NCBI RefSeq assembly: GCF_035593305.1
Contig: NZ_CP141615.1
Coordinates: forward strand, 3,131,722 to 3,195,721
Source: Limnochorda sp. L945t
GTDB taxonomy: Bacteria > Bacillota > Limnochordia > Limnochordales > Geochordaceae
Length of the DNA stretch: 64,000 bases
Direction: 5' to 3'
Shown: positions 26,136 through 34,228 of the stretch, piece after piece
Layout: each line of letters begins with the position of its first letter
Position numbering within the stretch: position 1 is the stretch's first letter
Notes under the pieces: model-generated
What the model saw: only the letters and a program-made list of their open reading frames with translations
Databases searched by the model: none
Told to the model about the DNA's origin: nothing
Made by a program: the position numbers and the translations under genes

Positions 26136-27449
26136 TCAGGCGGCCGCGTTGCGCCGTCGCTGTCGCTGGCGCACCTCTTCGGGTACCTTCCACTGCTGGG
26201 CCAGGGCGCGAGCCCGGGCCGCCGTAATGGGTTGCCCCTCCAGATTCCGGAGTACGTAGGAGCGATGCTCTTTGAGCACGGTGAAGATCCGATCCAGCAA
26301 GTGCACGCCTACCTCGCACACCGCTTTGGCATGGGGAGCCCCCTTCATCACCATGGCCCGGTAGTAGATGAACGCGAGCTGTGGGTCGCTATGGCGGGCG
26401 CGATCGGCGGCCAAAAACAGGATCCGCTTCAGCCACGATGGGCCGGCTTTGCTCATCCGGCCGTGCCGCTTACGCAGCCCCGAGGCCTCGACCCGCGGCA
26501 CCCACCCGCTATAGTCCCGCAGCTGCCGGCTGTGGACCAGCACCTGAACCAGCGGAGCCAGCGCCAGGAACGCCGGCGCCGCAACCCGACCGACGCCGGG
26601 CAGGCTCTCCACGGAGCCATCGGGATCCAGGAGCCGGTAGAGGGCGTAGTTGCGCTCTTGCACGCGTTCCAAAGCATCGCGGATGGTTTGCAACAGCTTC
26701 CACTCGGTGGAGATGACCGTATCCAGCCCGCTGGCGGGAGCGGCCGGGATCCAGCCCAGCGCCACCGCCTGCTGGCCCAGTTGCACGAGCTCGCGGGCCA
26801 GGCCGAGCGATACCTTTTTCCCGCTCTGGCGCTCAAGCGCCTCGGCCAAGGCTTCCGGGGTCTGGCGCGCCAGGCGGCTGGCATGGGTCCAATGCAGGTA
26901 GACGGCTTTGGTGAGCGGGCTGTCGAGATCCGATAGAACAGCTGGAAGGCCCGGGACCGCCTCATCGACGGCCGCTTTCAGCGCTTTGGTCACGTTGCCG
27001 AGCAGCATGGCGAGCTTGTGTTCCAGCTTCACCCCGCGACGCAGCGCCTCCCAGTGGGCGCCTGTAGGGCGCACCACTCGGTTGAGGTGCTCCGGATGGG
27101 CTCCCAGATGCGCCAGCGCCAGCGCATCGGTTCGGTCGGTCTTGCGCCGCTTGTCGCCCAGGGCCGCCCGCATGGCCTTCACTTGCTCCGCGCCGGCCCA
27201 GAAGACCGCGTGGCCCTGGTCCACCAGGTAGTAGGCCAGCATCTTGGAGACCCCGCCGCTGGGCTCCAGCACGAACCGAAACTCCGTCCCCTGGGGCGCC
27301 TGGCTCACCATCGTGTTCAGGAACTTCTCGAGCTCGGTGATGGCATGGGAAAACTTCGTCTTGCGTACCGGGCGCTGCTCGTCGTCAAGCACCTGCGCCG
27401 TGTGGGCCGACTTGCTCCCGACGTCGATCCCCACCATCCAGGTCGGCAA
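26136..27449 (-). CDS. IS110-family transposase (DEDD recombinase)
   Basis: 437 residues from TTG 27449; ATG 27437 is an alternative four codons in. N-terminal DEDD_Tnp_IS110 domain: WMVGIDVGSKSAH (D), FVLEPSGG (E), KTDRTDALALAHL (D, D). C-terminal Transposase_20 domain: ESLPGVGRVAAPAFLAL, DYSGWVPRVEASGLRKRHG, then the catalytic-serine region MSKAGPSWLKRILFLAA. No internal stop, so probably active. In this family the enzyme works with a bridge RNA made from a non-coding end of the element; the upstream region 27450-27720 is the place to look. Confidence 0.92.
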   Translation of the reverse strand: MPTWMVGIDVGSKSAHTAQVLDDEQRPVRKTKFSHAITELEKFLNTMVSQAPQGTEFRFVLEPSGGVSKMLAYYLVDQGHAVFWAGAEQVKAMRAALGDKRRKTDRTDALALAHLGAHPEHLNRVVRPTGAHWEALRRGVKLEHKLAMLLGNVTKALKAAVDEAVPGLPAVLSDLDSPLTKAVYLHWTHASRLARQTPEALAEALERQSGKKVSLGLARELVQLGQQAVALGWIPAAPASGLDTVISTEWKLLQTIRDALERVQERNYALYRLLDPDGSVESLPGVGRVAAPAFLALAPLVQVLVHSRQLRDYSGWVPRVEASGLRKRHGRMSKAGPSWLKRILFLAADRARHSDPQLAFIYYRAMVMKGAPHAKAVCEVGVHLLDRIFTVLKEHRSYVLRNLEGQPITAARARALAQQWKVPEEVRQRQRRRNAAA

Positions 27450-27720
27450 TGTTCATACCCCCGATAGCGCTGAGATGTCAGGCGGGTAAGGGCCTCCCGG
27501 ACGGCTGCAGCTCCAAACTTGTCTCTGATGAGGCGCCGCCGCTCGGCCCAAGAGGGCCGGAGGGCTCGCCAATGCTCTGTAATCGGGCCCTGGCAGCCGG
27601 CGGGAAGCAAACGCTCTGTCCGTCAAGGGCCTACGCCCTGATTCGTCTAGTGGTCGCCTCGTCCCGCCCCCGCCAGAGTAAGCCGTCGCTGAAGCGAGCC
27701 CTTCCAGCCACACTTATCCC
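27450..27720 (-). ncRNA. Candidate IS110 bridge RNA region
   Basis: Non-coding DNA directly upstream of the IS110 transposase, where IS110-group (not IS1111-group) elements carry the bridge RNA. It contains two compact hairpins: CGGCCC-AAGA-GGGCCG at 27544-27559 and AGGGC-CTAC-GCCCT at 27626-27639. The assignment rests on position and structure only; guide loops cannot be identified without knowing the exact element ends and target. Confidence 0.3.
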
Positions 27721-27779
27721 CTTATCCACAGCCATCCACAGGGGTTCCCCCCGGCCCCCCTCCCCCGGGCTACTACGTC

Positions 27780-29180
27780 ATGGTCGCGGGACGAGAGGCC
27801 TTCCGGGAAGGACCATACAAGTTCGTCAGGTACGCCGGATCTACCTTCCGCCTGGGCCCGCATCTGCACCGCCTGTGGGGTCACCGAAAGCGGGTGGAGA
27901 TCCCGGGTGCCGTCATCGGCGGCGGCGTCCTCTTCGGCTTGGCCCTGCGGGTGCCGTCGCTGATGGAGCTGGACTGGTGGGTGCGCGAGGGGGCCTTTCG
28001 GAAGCTCCTGGGTGAGCGGCGTCCCCCCTTGCGCGACTGCATCCGGGACTGGGCCAGCCTTTCCGAGCCTCCGAGCGTGTGGGCCCTCCACGACACCATC
28101 CTGGCGACCGCGCGTCGCAACAGTGTGGCAGGGTGGCAGTGTGCACGGCTGGCACGTGGCCATCCCTGGATGGCACGGAGGCCTGGCGCACCGAGGCGCG
28201 CTGCTGTCCAGCCTGTCAGATCTACCACCACCGGGACGGGCGGGTGGAGGACGTCCACCGGATGGTGCTGCTCCAGACGGTGGCGCGGCCGGACCCGGGG
28301 GAGTCCGAGCGCGGGGGTTCCGGCAGGCGGGCGGCGTCGGGGCCGCCGCCGCTGGTGTGGGGGATGGAGGGACAGCTCCCGGGGGAAGGCGAGGTTGTGG
28401 CGGCCCGGCGGCTGTTGCGGCGCACGGTCGAGCGTCACGGCCACTTCTGCGACGTCCTGACGGTGGATGCGGGGTATGCGCAGGCACCGTTCCTCAACGA
28501 GATCCGGGAGCTCGGGCTGCACGCGGTGGTGCGGCTGAAAGACGAGCGCTACGAGGTGGTGAAGGATGCGGCGGAGCCGGCGCTGCGACAGCCGCTTTTC
28601 GACCCGGATCGGCTCGATCACCCTGGACGTGCGGCTCTGGGATACCCCGGGCCTGACGAGTTGGGAGGGCCTGCAGGAGCCCGTTCGGGTCGTCGATGCC
28701 GAAGAGGAGCTGAGCTGGTGCGAGATCCAGGGGAACACGACCTGGGAGTGCAAAGCCCTTCGCATCCTGGAAGTCGCCACGACCCTGAGCCCGGCCAAGG
28801 CGAGTGCCCGGGTGGTATGGGAGATCGCCCGGGCCCGATGGGGGGTGGAGAATGAGGGGTTTCGGGAGCTGAAGAGCCACTGGCACCTGGATCACGGCTT
28901 CCTCCACCACCCGACCGGCATGATGGTGTTGTGGGCGCCGCTGTCGGCGGGCTTCAAGGGGTTCCAGCTCTTCGTCGCCCGCCGCATCCGGAGGCGAAGC
29001 CCCCTCGAGGAGACGGACCGGGGGGTGGCCGAGCGGCTGCGGGCGGGGCTTCTGGTCCGGGATGCACCCCAGGACTCGTACCTCTGCGCAGGGGCTCGGC
29101 CTCTCAGAGCCTGCCACCACGCTCAGCTACATTCGCCAGCTAAGCCCCGACTCTTGGCAAGCGGAGGAAGTAAGCTGTAA
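27780..29180 (+). pseudogene. IS4-like DDE transposase with frameshifts
   Basis: Read in three successive frame segments: 27780 to ~28120 (YKFVRYAGSTFRLGPHLHRL, ALRVPSLMELDWW), ~28100 to ~28600 (GTWPSLDGTEAWRTEARCC, then DVLTVDAGYAQAPFLNEI) and ~28600 to 29180 (RLWDTPGLTSWEGL, ARARWGVENEGFRELKSHWH). The acidic residues in LDGT, TVDAGY and VENEGF fit a DDE transposase. At least two frameshifts separate them, so it is dead. A more decayed copy lies at 118-546. The exact IS family within the IS4 group is uncertain. Confidence 0.65.
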
Positions 29181-29381
29181 ACTGCTATAGGCTGCTTTTC
29201 GGCAGCCGACGCCGGCTGCCGCCGGCGAAGGGAAAGCGTGGCCACGCGGCCGATGCGGCCCAGCGGAACCTGGCACAAGCTCGTTCGTCGGACGGTCGGG
29301 ACATGGTCCGTCGCGGAGAGCCGCTTGTCCCTGACGGGATCCGCACGCGATGCCGCGCGCGGCGCGCTTAGAAGCGACAGT
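29181..29381. other. Non-coding spacer with a perfect hairpin
   Basis: CGGCAGCCG at 29200-29208 and CGGCTGCCG at 29213-29221 form a 9-bp stem with a 4-base loop just after the transposase remnant. There is no T-run on either side, so it is not a standard terminator. Nothing else is seen. Confidence 0.4.
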
Positions 29382-29459
29382 GGCCCTCTAGCTCAGGCGG
29401 ACAGAGCAGCAGTTTCCTACAGCCGCCTGTCGGAGCTTCGACTCCTCTCGGGGCCACCA
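29382..29459 (+). tRNA. Degenerate tRNA-Arg (CCT anticodon), probable pseudogene
   Basis: A cloverleaf can be traced: acceptor GGCCCTC with CGGGGCC and encoded CCA at 29457-29459, TA, D-arm GCTC-AGGCGGACA-GAGC, anticodon CCT within TTTCCTA, T-loop TTCGACT. The last acceptor pair is C-C, the anticodon stem (GCAGT with GCCGC) has a mismatch and an eight-base loop, and the T-stem has a C-C pair next to the loop. A normal tRNA-Arg(CCT) would fix all of these with a few changes, so this is most likely a decaying copy beside the IS-rich stretch. Confidence 0.6.
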
Positions 29460-29479
29460 GCAACGCCAAGGGTTTGTGA

Positions 29480-30319
29480 ATGTTGTACCTCCTGCCCCTA
29501 GCAGGCCTGGCCATCGGGCTCCTTGTGTCGGTCATGGGAGGCGGGGGCGGAATCTTTTACGTCATCATCCTGACGGGGCTGTTCCACTTTCCGGTCCCCG
29601 TGACCGCCTCCAGTTCCCTGGCCACCATCATCCCGACCACTTTGACCGCCTTCCTCAGCCACTACCGCCAGGGTCATATCCGGCTCGAGGTGGCTCGGTG
29701 GGTCATCCTGGGGGCCATGGCGGGCACGGTGGCCGGTTCATTCGTAACGGCCTGGATACCGGAACCCTACCAGAAGAAGATGTTGGGCCTCACCCTCCTG
29801 GCCATGCTCGTCCCGATGGCTCGGCGCGCCCGCAAGGCGCAGCCGGCGGTAACCCGGTCGCCGGCCGGGTCATCGGACGGTGCCGGTGAGAGCTCGCTGA
29901 CTGGCTCCGGCCGCGGCGATGCTCCCGGCGACGGCCCCTCCTCCGCGCCGAGTCCCCGGAGGCACGTCCTTGCCATCGCCTACGGCTTGCTGGCCGGCAT
30001 CATGTCTGGGATGGTGGGCATCAGCGGCACCCCTCCGGTCATCGCCGGCCTGTACGCCCTCGGATTGAAGGCCAAGGAAGTCGTGGGCACCTCCTTGATG
30101 GTCCTGCTGGCCATCGGCATCACGGGGGTCGTCGCCCATTCCGCCCTGGGGGAGGTAAACTGGCCCATCGTCTTTCTGCTGGGGGCCGGTACGGTCACCG
30201 GCGCCTTCCTGGGGCCGCTTCTCCTCAGCCGTGCCAATCCGGCTGCACTGGAGAAGGTCTACGGCCCCTTCTTTTTGTTGCTCGTGGGGTTCTTCGGGGT
30301 GTACATGCTGATGGGTTAG
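29480..30319 (+). CDS. TSUP (TauE/SafE) family membrane transporter
   Basis: 279 residues from ATG 29480, with AAGGG 7 bp upstream. Eight or so membrane segments in two halves, each with the family's glycine-rich pattern (SVMGGGGGIFYVIIL in the first, GIMSGMVGISGTPPVIAGLY in the second), separated by a charged Ser/Pro/Gly-rich loop (~118-160). TSUP proteins export or import sulfite, sulfoacetate and related organic sulfur anions. The gene is alone, starting 20 bp after the degenerate tRNA, so the substrate is open. Confidence 0.85.
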   Translation: MLYLLPLAGLAIGLLVSVMGGGGGIFYVIILTGLFHFPVPVTASSSLATIIPTTLTAFLSHYRQGHIRLEVARWVILGAMAGTVAGSFVTAWIPEPYQKKMLGLTLLAMLVPMARRARKAQPAVTRSPAGSSDGAGESSLTGSGRGDAPGDGPSSAPSPRRHVLAIAYGLLAGIMSGMVGISGTPPVIAGLYALGLKAKEVVGTSLMVLLAIGITGVVAHSALGEVNWPIVFLLGAGTVTGAFLGPLLLSRANPAALEKVYGPFFLLLVGFFGVYMLMG

Positions 30320-30340
30320 GAGGTGAGACGAGGTGGCGAG

Positions 30341-30516
30341 CGCACCGTCCCTCAGCAGCCCAGCAAGTGCCGTAGCCCCTCACTCTTCTGCCGCCCGCAG
30401 CTCGGCCGAGCCGACGGCCGGCCGCCCGTGCCAGAGTTCGTGGCTGATGAGCAGGAGATGGCACACCTCCACGCCCCGGAAGCGGCCCAGCATGTACAGG
30501 GCCGAGGTTTCCATGC
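30341..30516 (-). repeat. Duplicated fragment of a nucleoside phosphorylase gene (copy 1)
   Basis: 176 bp closely similar to 32308-32482. The minus strand encodes METSALYMLGRFRGVEVCHL then LISHELWHGRP, the substrate-binding segment (M-E-T/A-S-AL) of PNP_UDP_1 phosphorylases. It begins directly after the ribosome site and first codons (GTG 30333) of a lost gene downstream of the TSUP gene, and ends 4 bp before the IS3 remnant. Confidence 0.7.
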
Positions 30517-30520
30517 CGCG

Positions 30521-30735
30521 CTGCAGACGGAGCGGCTCAATCGCGGCCGCTGGCCGACCCGTCAGCTCCTGAAGACGGCCATCTTCGAGTACGTGGAGGG
30601 CTTCTGCAACCGCCATCGGCGCCACTCGGCCCTGGGCTCCCTGAGTCCGGACGAGTTCGAGAGGAGGTGGTACCTCCACCACGAAGCCCCCGTTACGGCT
30701 GGTTAGCCACAGGCTGTCCACAGAGACGGATCAAC
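30521..30735 (+). pseudogene. Right-end fragment of an IS3-family element
   Basis: Encodes the tail of OrfB (RWPTRQLLKTAIFEYVEGFC, NRHRRHSALGSLSPDEFERR) followed by the right terminal repeat near 30710-30735 (CAGGCTGTCCACAGAGACGG). It is closely related to the last 55 codons and right end of the IS3 at 547-1823. The left nine tenths of the element are missing; the cut abuts the phosphorylase fragment, suggesting an IS-linked deletion. Confidence 0.8.
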
Positions 30736-30763
30736 TCCGCCGCGCGCGGCGGGAACGCGAGCA

Positions 30764-31561
30764 TCACCCGGAGTGCAGACCAAGCTGCTGCATCATGTAC
30801 CGGACGAAGGCAGCCAGGCGGTCGCGCGGCGGTGCCAGGGCTGAAGGCTCGTCCCGATGAGCCGCCAGCGCCCAGGCCGCTACCTGCCTGTGGGCTTCCG
30901 GAAGCGTCATCGCCGCCCACGCACCCGCCTCGGCCTTGCTGGGGATGTCGCCATCAGCGAGGTAACGTGCCACTCGGCACAGGTTGAGGACGGTCGAGAT
31001 GGGATTCTCCCCGACCGTGACCTGAGCATCGCCTACGTCCCGGAAGATGGCGTCCCGGTAGTCGTCGGGCGGGACCTCCGGGAAGACTTCAGCGATGGGT
31101 GCGCCGCAAAGACAGACCCCCCGGGCTCGCAGCACTGTCACGTGTGCCGCCAGATCCGGATCTGTCGCTGGCATGAGCTCCCGGGGATCCTGCAGCCGGG
31201 CGAGCGCGTCCCGTATGGGCTGGCGCCAGGCCTCACTGTAATGGAAAGCAAATGGGGTGGGGTGGCGCCAGGGATGCAGGTCCCCCATCGTCAGCACGTG
31301 GATTTCGAAGGGATGCGGGTTCCCGGAGTGTTCGAGTAGCCAGGCCGCCAGCGGCCGTCGGAAGGTCACGCCGGGAGCACTCTGAGTGACCACCAACAGG
31401 TCGAGGTCGCTGGCGCGTGGGTTGAAACCGCCCATGGCCAGGGACCCGTGCAGGTAAACCCCTACAAGAGACGGGCCGGAGAGGCCGCTCACGAGCGTGA
31501 CGAACCCGTCGACGGCCTCATGCACGGAGGCGGGGCAGTCGGGCCAGCGATGGGGTTGCAC
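30764..31561 (-). CDS. Aminoglycoside-nucleotidyltransferase-like protein (AadA-type)
   Basis: 265 residues from GTG 31561, with AGGAGGG 7 bp upstream. The nucleotidyltransferase core LVGVYLHGSLAMGGFNPRAS then DLDLLVV carries the GS and DxD residues that bind Mg-ATP. The C-terminal half (FRDVGDAQVTVGENPISTVL, NLCRVARYLADGDIPSKAEA, GAWA) matches the DUF4111 domain of ANT(3'')/ANT(9) enzymes that adenylylate streptomycin or spectinomycin. Chromosomal members are not always resistance genes. It stands alone between remnants, with no integron sequence visible. Confidence 0.82.
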   Translation of the reverse strand: MQPHRWPDCPASVHEAVDGFVTLVSGLSGPSLVGVYLHGSLAMGGFNPRASDLDLLVVTQSAPGVTFRRPLAAWLLEHSGNPHPFEIHVLTMGDLHPWRHPTPFAFHYSEAWRQPIRDALARLQDPRELMPATDPDLAAHVTVLRARGVCLCGAPIAEVFPEVPPDDYRDAIFRDVGDAQVTVGENPISTVLNLCRVARYLADGDIPSKAEAGAWAAMTLPEAHRQVAAWALAAHRDEPSALAPPRDRLAAFVRYMMQQLGLHSG

Positions 31562-31695
31562 GACGATTCCCTCCTCTCTCCTCCTCCGTCGCAGAAAGGG
31601 ACACGGCGAGGAACGGTAAACCCATAGGGTACCCATCGCGAGGCGCACTTTGCCATGTTCCAGGCGACCTCGTGCGCTGCGGGGGGTGTCAGCTG

Positions 31696-32262
31696 ATGCG
31701 CGACCGGGTGCGGGTACAGGCCCTCAAGTACGACGGAACGGTGTACCGCTGGTGGGACGTCACGGTGGAGCGCCGGGTCGGGACCCTGATCGTGACCTTC
31801 AACCCTCCGGGCCATCTCGTCTTCGACGCCACAGGCCCGTGGGCCGCGCGCGTGGCGGTCCGCGCCTACTACTGGCTGGATCGCCCCTACAACGTCTTGG
31901 AGACGTTCCGGCCGGACGGCGCGCCGGAGGAGCTGTACATCAACGTGGCCTCTCCCGCGTCGTGGCACGACGGCGTCCTCTCCTTCCGAGACTTCGAGCT
32001 GGACGTGGTGAAGCGGCCGGGCCTGCCCGCGACCATCGTCGACCAAGACGAGTTCGAGGAGGCGTGCCGTCGGTACGCCTACCCATCCCACTTCATCGCG
32101 CACTGCCGGGCGGTGGCGGAGGAGGCGTGTCGGGTCGCTGAGGGGTGGGTCTGGTCCAGGCTCGAACACCCGGCGGTGGGGCGGTGGGCAGCTGAGCCCA
32201 ATCCCGTACGATCCTGTTCGGAGGGGGTACGGCGATGCGGAGTAAGGTCGGGCACCGGTTGA
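31696..32262 (+). CDS. DUF402-domain protein
   Basis: 188 residues from ATG 31696. The DUF402 fold is recognisable: YDGTVYRWWDVTVERRVGTL, WLDRPYNVLETFRPDGAPEE, LYINVASPASWHDGVLSFRD, ELDVVKRPG. Members include staphylococcal Ntdp nucleotide phosphatase and the RNA-related FAU-1 type, so hydrolysis of a phosphoanhydride or RNA is possible. The last ~30 residues look unlike the family and the frame overlaps the next start, so the native end may be altered. Divergent from the nucleotidyltransferase gene. Confidence 0.75.
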   Translation: MRDRVRVQALKYDGTVYRWWDVTVERRVGTLIVTFNPPGHLVFDATGPWAARVAVRAYYWLDRPYNVLETFRPDGAPEELYINVASPASWHDGVLSFRDFELDVVKRPGLPATIVDQDEFEEACRRYAYPSHFIAHCRAVAEEACRVAEGWVWSRLEHPAVGRWAAEPNPVRSCSEGVRRCGVRSGTG

Positions 32263-32342
32263 GCCGGCGCCTGTCGCTCTTGATGGTGGGGCTCGGCGCC
32301 ATCGTGACGCACCGTCCCTCAGCGGACCAGCAAGTACCGTAG
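32235..32342 (+). pseudogene. Start of a lost gene, cut after its signal-like N-terminus
   Basis: ATG 32235 has GGAGGGGG 7 bp upstream and opens MRSKVGHRLSRRLSLLMVGL then GAIV, a basic plus hydrophobic start typical of a secreted or membrane protein. At about 32308 the frame enters the phosphorylase fragment read on the wrong strand and stops after 35 codons. Only the 5' end remains. Confidence 0.5.
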
Positions 32343-32482
32343 CCGCTTGCTCTTCTGCCGCCTGCAGCTCGGCCGAGCCGAAGGCCGGCCGCCCGTGCCA
32401 GAGTTCGTCGCTGATGAGCAGGAGATGGCACACCTCCATGCCCCGGAAGCGGCCCAGCACGCACAGGGCTGAGGTTTCCATG
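32308..32482 (-). repeat. Duplicated fragment of a nucleoside phosphorylase gene (copy 2)
   Basis: 175 bp matching 30341-30516 with scattered substitutions. This copy is joined to more of the parent gene (see 32308-32755). Confidence 0.7.
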
Positions 32483-32755
32483 TCCACGCCCGCGACGCCT
32501 GCGGTAGCGTTCCACCTTGCTGCGGAGCGCTCTATACCGGGCGTCTGTCGTCCAGACGGTGCCGGTGACCGGCTGGATGCCCCGGGGTTCGCAGGCGGTC
32601 GGGATGAAGAAGCTGCCTACCGGCACGCCGGTCTGGATACTGCCGGCGTACCCCACGCTGATGAGCACGCGGGTGCCGCAGGCGATGAGTTCCTCGGACA
32701 GCACAACGGCTGCCCGAGCACCCACTCGTGACAAGGTGAGAGCGGGCATGTCTAG
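32308..32755 (-). pseudogene. Nucleoside phosphorylase (PNP_UDP_1 family), broken
   Basis: The minus strand reads MPALTLSRVGARAAVVLSEE, IACGTRVLISVGYAGSIQTG and FIPTACEPRGIQPVTGTVWT in one frame, then, near 32487, continues in another frame as MDMETSALCVLGRFRGMEVC and LLISDELWHGRP. The first part is the phosphate/nucleoside site region, the second the purine or pyrimidine site. About 40 residues expected between them are missing, and the N-terminal quarter is unclear. A non-functional remnant of a purine- or uridine-phosphorylase-like gene. Confidence 0.7.
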
Positions 32756-33187
32756 TCCGACGGGCTCCGGCCGATAGCCCGGTGGAACCGCACATACTGG
32801 CGGTACCGGGCCTCGTCCACTTCGCCGCAGGCCACGGAAGCCTTGACCGCACAGCCCGGCCGCACCAGCTTCATGAGACGGCGGGCCCACATAGTGCGGT
32901 CCCACGCCCGCTCACCGGGAGGGGGAAGAGGAGAACAAGACGGTACCGGGCGCTTCGCTGCCCCGGCAGAAGGCTCAACCCTGCCGGCGAACCGGGCGGT
33001 GCACCATCGGGCGCGCTATGGCGACACCGACTGGCACGAGATGACCTGCTTCCATCCTCACGGCACACCACCCCTTTCACGCCCGCCCCGAACCGCGTGA
33101 GGCAAGGCCATGAGCCGATCGCGAGGAGCGCTACCAGAATGAGACCCGCCCGACAGGGAAGTCAACGCCATGGGTGATCGCGGGGTC
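32756..33187. other. Intergenic DNA upstream of the SorC-led operon
   Basis: About 430 bp. The left part may hold the decayed start of the phosphorylase gene (minus strand ARYRQYVRFHRAIGRSPSD, no family recognised). The right part has no gene. Confidence 0.35.
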
Positions 33188-33216
33188 TTGACATTTCCGG
33201 TGCAGGGTGGTATCAA
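33188..33216 (+). promoter_or_regulatory. Sigma-A-type promoter of the SorC-led operon
   Basis: A perfect -35 box TTGACA at 33188-33193 and TATCAA at 33211-33216, 17 bp apart. Transcription would begin near 33223, downstream of the TTG at 33217, which argues against that codon as the regulator start. Confidence 0.55.
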
Positions 33217-33234
33217 TTGGAGTGGTGGGAAAAC

Positions 33235-34221
33235 TTGCTGCAAAAACTTGCAACCACAGCGCTTGAGCCACCGAGCCCTGAGCGCGTCGCACGTGCGCTG
33301 CGGGTCGGCGAAATGTACTACATCGAGGGCAAGAGCCAGCAGGCGATAGCTCGGTCCCTCGGGTGCTCTGTCTCGACCGTGTCGCGGCTTCTGAGGGATG
33401 CGCTCGAATACGGCATTGTAACCATAACCGTGCGCAATCCTTTTGCCGTCGCGGACCGCCTGGCCAAGGAGCTTGAGAGCCGGTTCGGTCTGGCGCGAGC
33501 GGTGGTGGTGGGGGTCCATACCAAAGAAGAGGGTGCTCTTGCTATCGCTGTAGGGCGAGCCGCAGCCAGCCTTGCTATTGAAATCCTACAGGAAGGGGCA
33601 CGCGTTGGCCTATCGTGGGGCAGGACAATGCTGGCACTTGTCGACTTTGCCTCGAGCAGCGCCCCCCAGCGCGCGATTACGGTTGTTCCACTGCTCGGCG
33701 GCATCGCCCAGATAAAGCCAGAGCTCCAGGTTGACGAACTGAGCGTGCGCCTGGCCCGAGCGTTCGGCGGCGAAGTGGTCCTGTTTCACGCGCCCGCGGT
33801 ACTCAACCGGCCGGAAGCGAAGAGAGAGCTTTTGCAGGAGCCTTCGATCCAACGTGCTACCGGACTTTGGCGAAACCTCGACGTGGCGTTATTCGGGATT
33901 GGGGCAGAGATCCCGCATTCTCCCATGCTGTCGACAGGGTTGTACAATGACGAAGAAGTGGGAGAGCTCATCCGCTTGGGTGCCGTGGGCGACATTGCCG
34001 GTAACTTCTTTGATGAGCGCGGCGTTCCCCTCGACTCCGCTGCGAATCGGAAGCTGCTGGCCATCGACTTTGAAACCCTGAAGCGTATTCCTATTCGCCT
34101 CGCTGCCGCAGGAGGCCCGGCGAAGGTCCGAGCCATCTGCGGCGCTATCCGGGGTGGGATGGTGACCTACCTGGTAACCGACGAGTCCACAGCGGAAGCA
34201 CTATTGCAGATGGGGGGTTGA
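33235..34221 (+). CDS. SorC-family sugar-binding transcriptional regulator
   Basis: About 328 residues from TTG 33235 (TTG 33217 lies upstream of the predicted transcription start). N-terminal HTH: VARALRVGEMYYIEGKSQQA, IARSLGCSVSTVSRLLRDAL. C-terminal sugar-binding domain: ILQEGARVGLSWGRTMLAL, VVPLLGGIAQ, LFGIGAEIP, VGDIAGNFFDERG, LAAAGGPAKVRAICGAIRGG. SorC members such as LsrR and DeoR(Bsu) bind phosphorylated sugars made by the pathway kinase. It heads the plus-strand operon to 41097 and overlaps its promoter closely, suggesting autoregulation. Confidence 0.88.
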   Translation: MLQKLATTALEPPSPERVARALRVGEMYYIEGKSQQAIARSLGCSVSTVSRLLRDALEYGIVTITVRNPFAVADRLAKELESRFGLARAVVVGVHTKEEGALAIAVGRAAASLAIEILQEGARVGLSWGRTMLALVDFASSSAPQRAITVVPLLGGIAQIKPELQVDELSVRLARAFGGEVVLFHAPAVLNRPEAKRELLQEPSIQRATGLWRNLDVALFGIGAEIPHSPMLSTGLYNDEEVGELIRLGAVGDIAGNFFDERGVPLDSAANRKLLAIDFETLKRIPIRLAAAGGPAKVRAICGAIRGGMVTYLVTDESTAEALLQMGG

Positions 34222-34228
34222 CGGGCGC

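Noticed and set aside
27722-27730. TTATCCACA, a perfect DnaA-box sequence
   Set aside because: A single box with no cluster, no AT-rich unwinding region and no dnaA or dnaN nearby; likely chance beside an IS remnant.
29200-29221. Perfect 9-bp hairpin as a transcription terminator
   Set aside because: No T-run on either strand after the stem.
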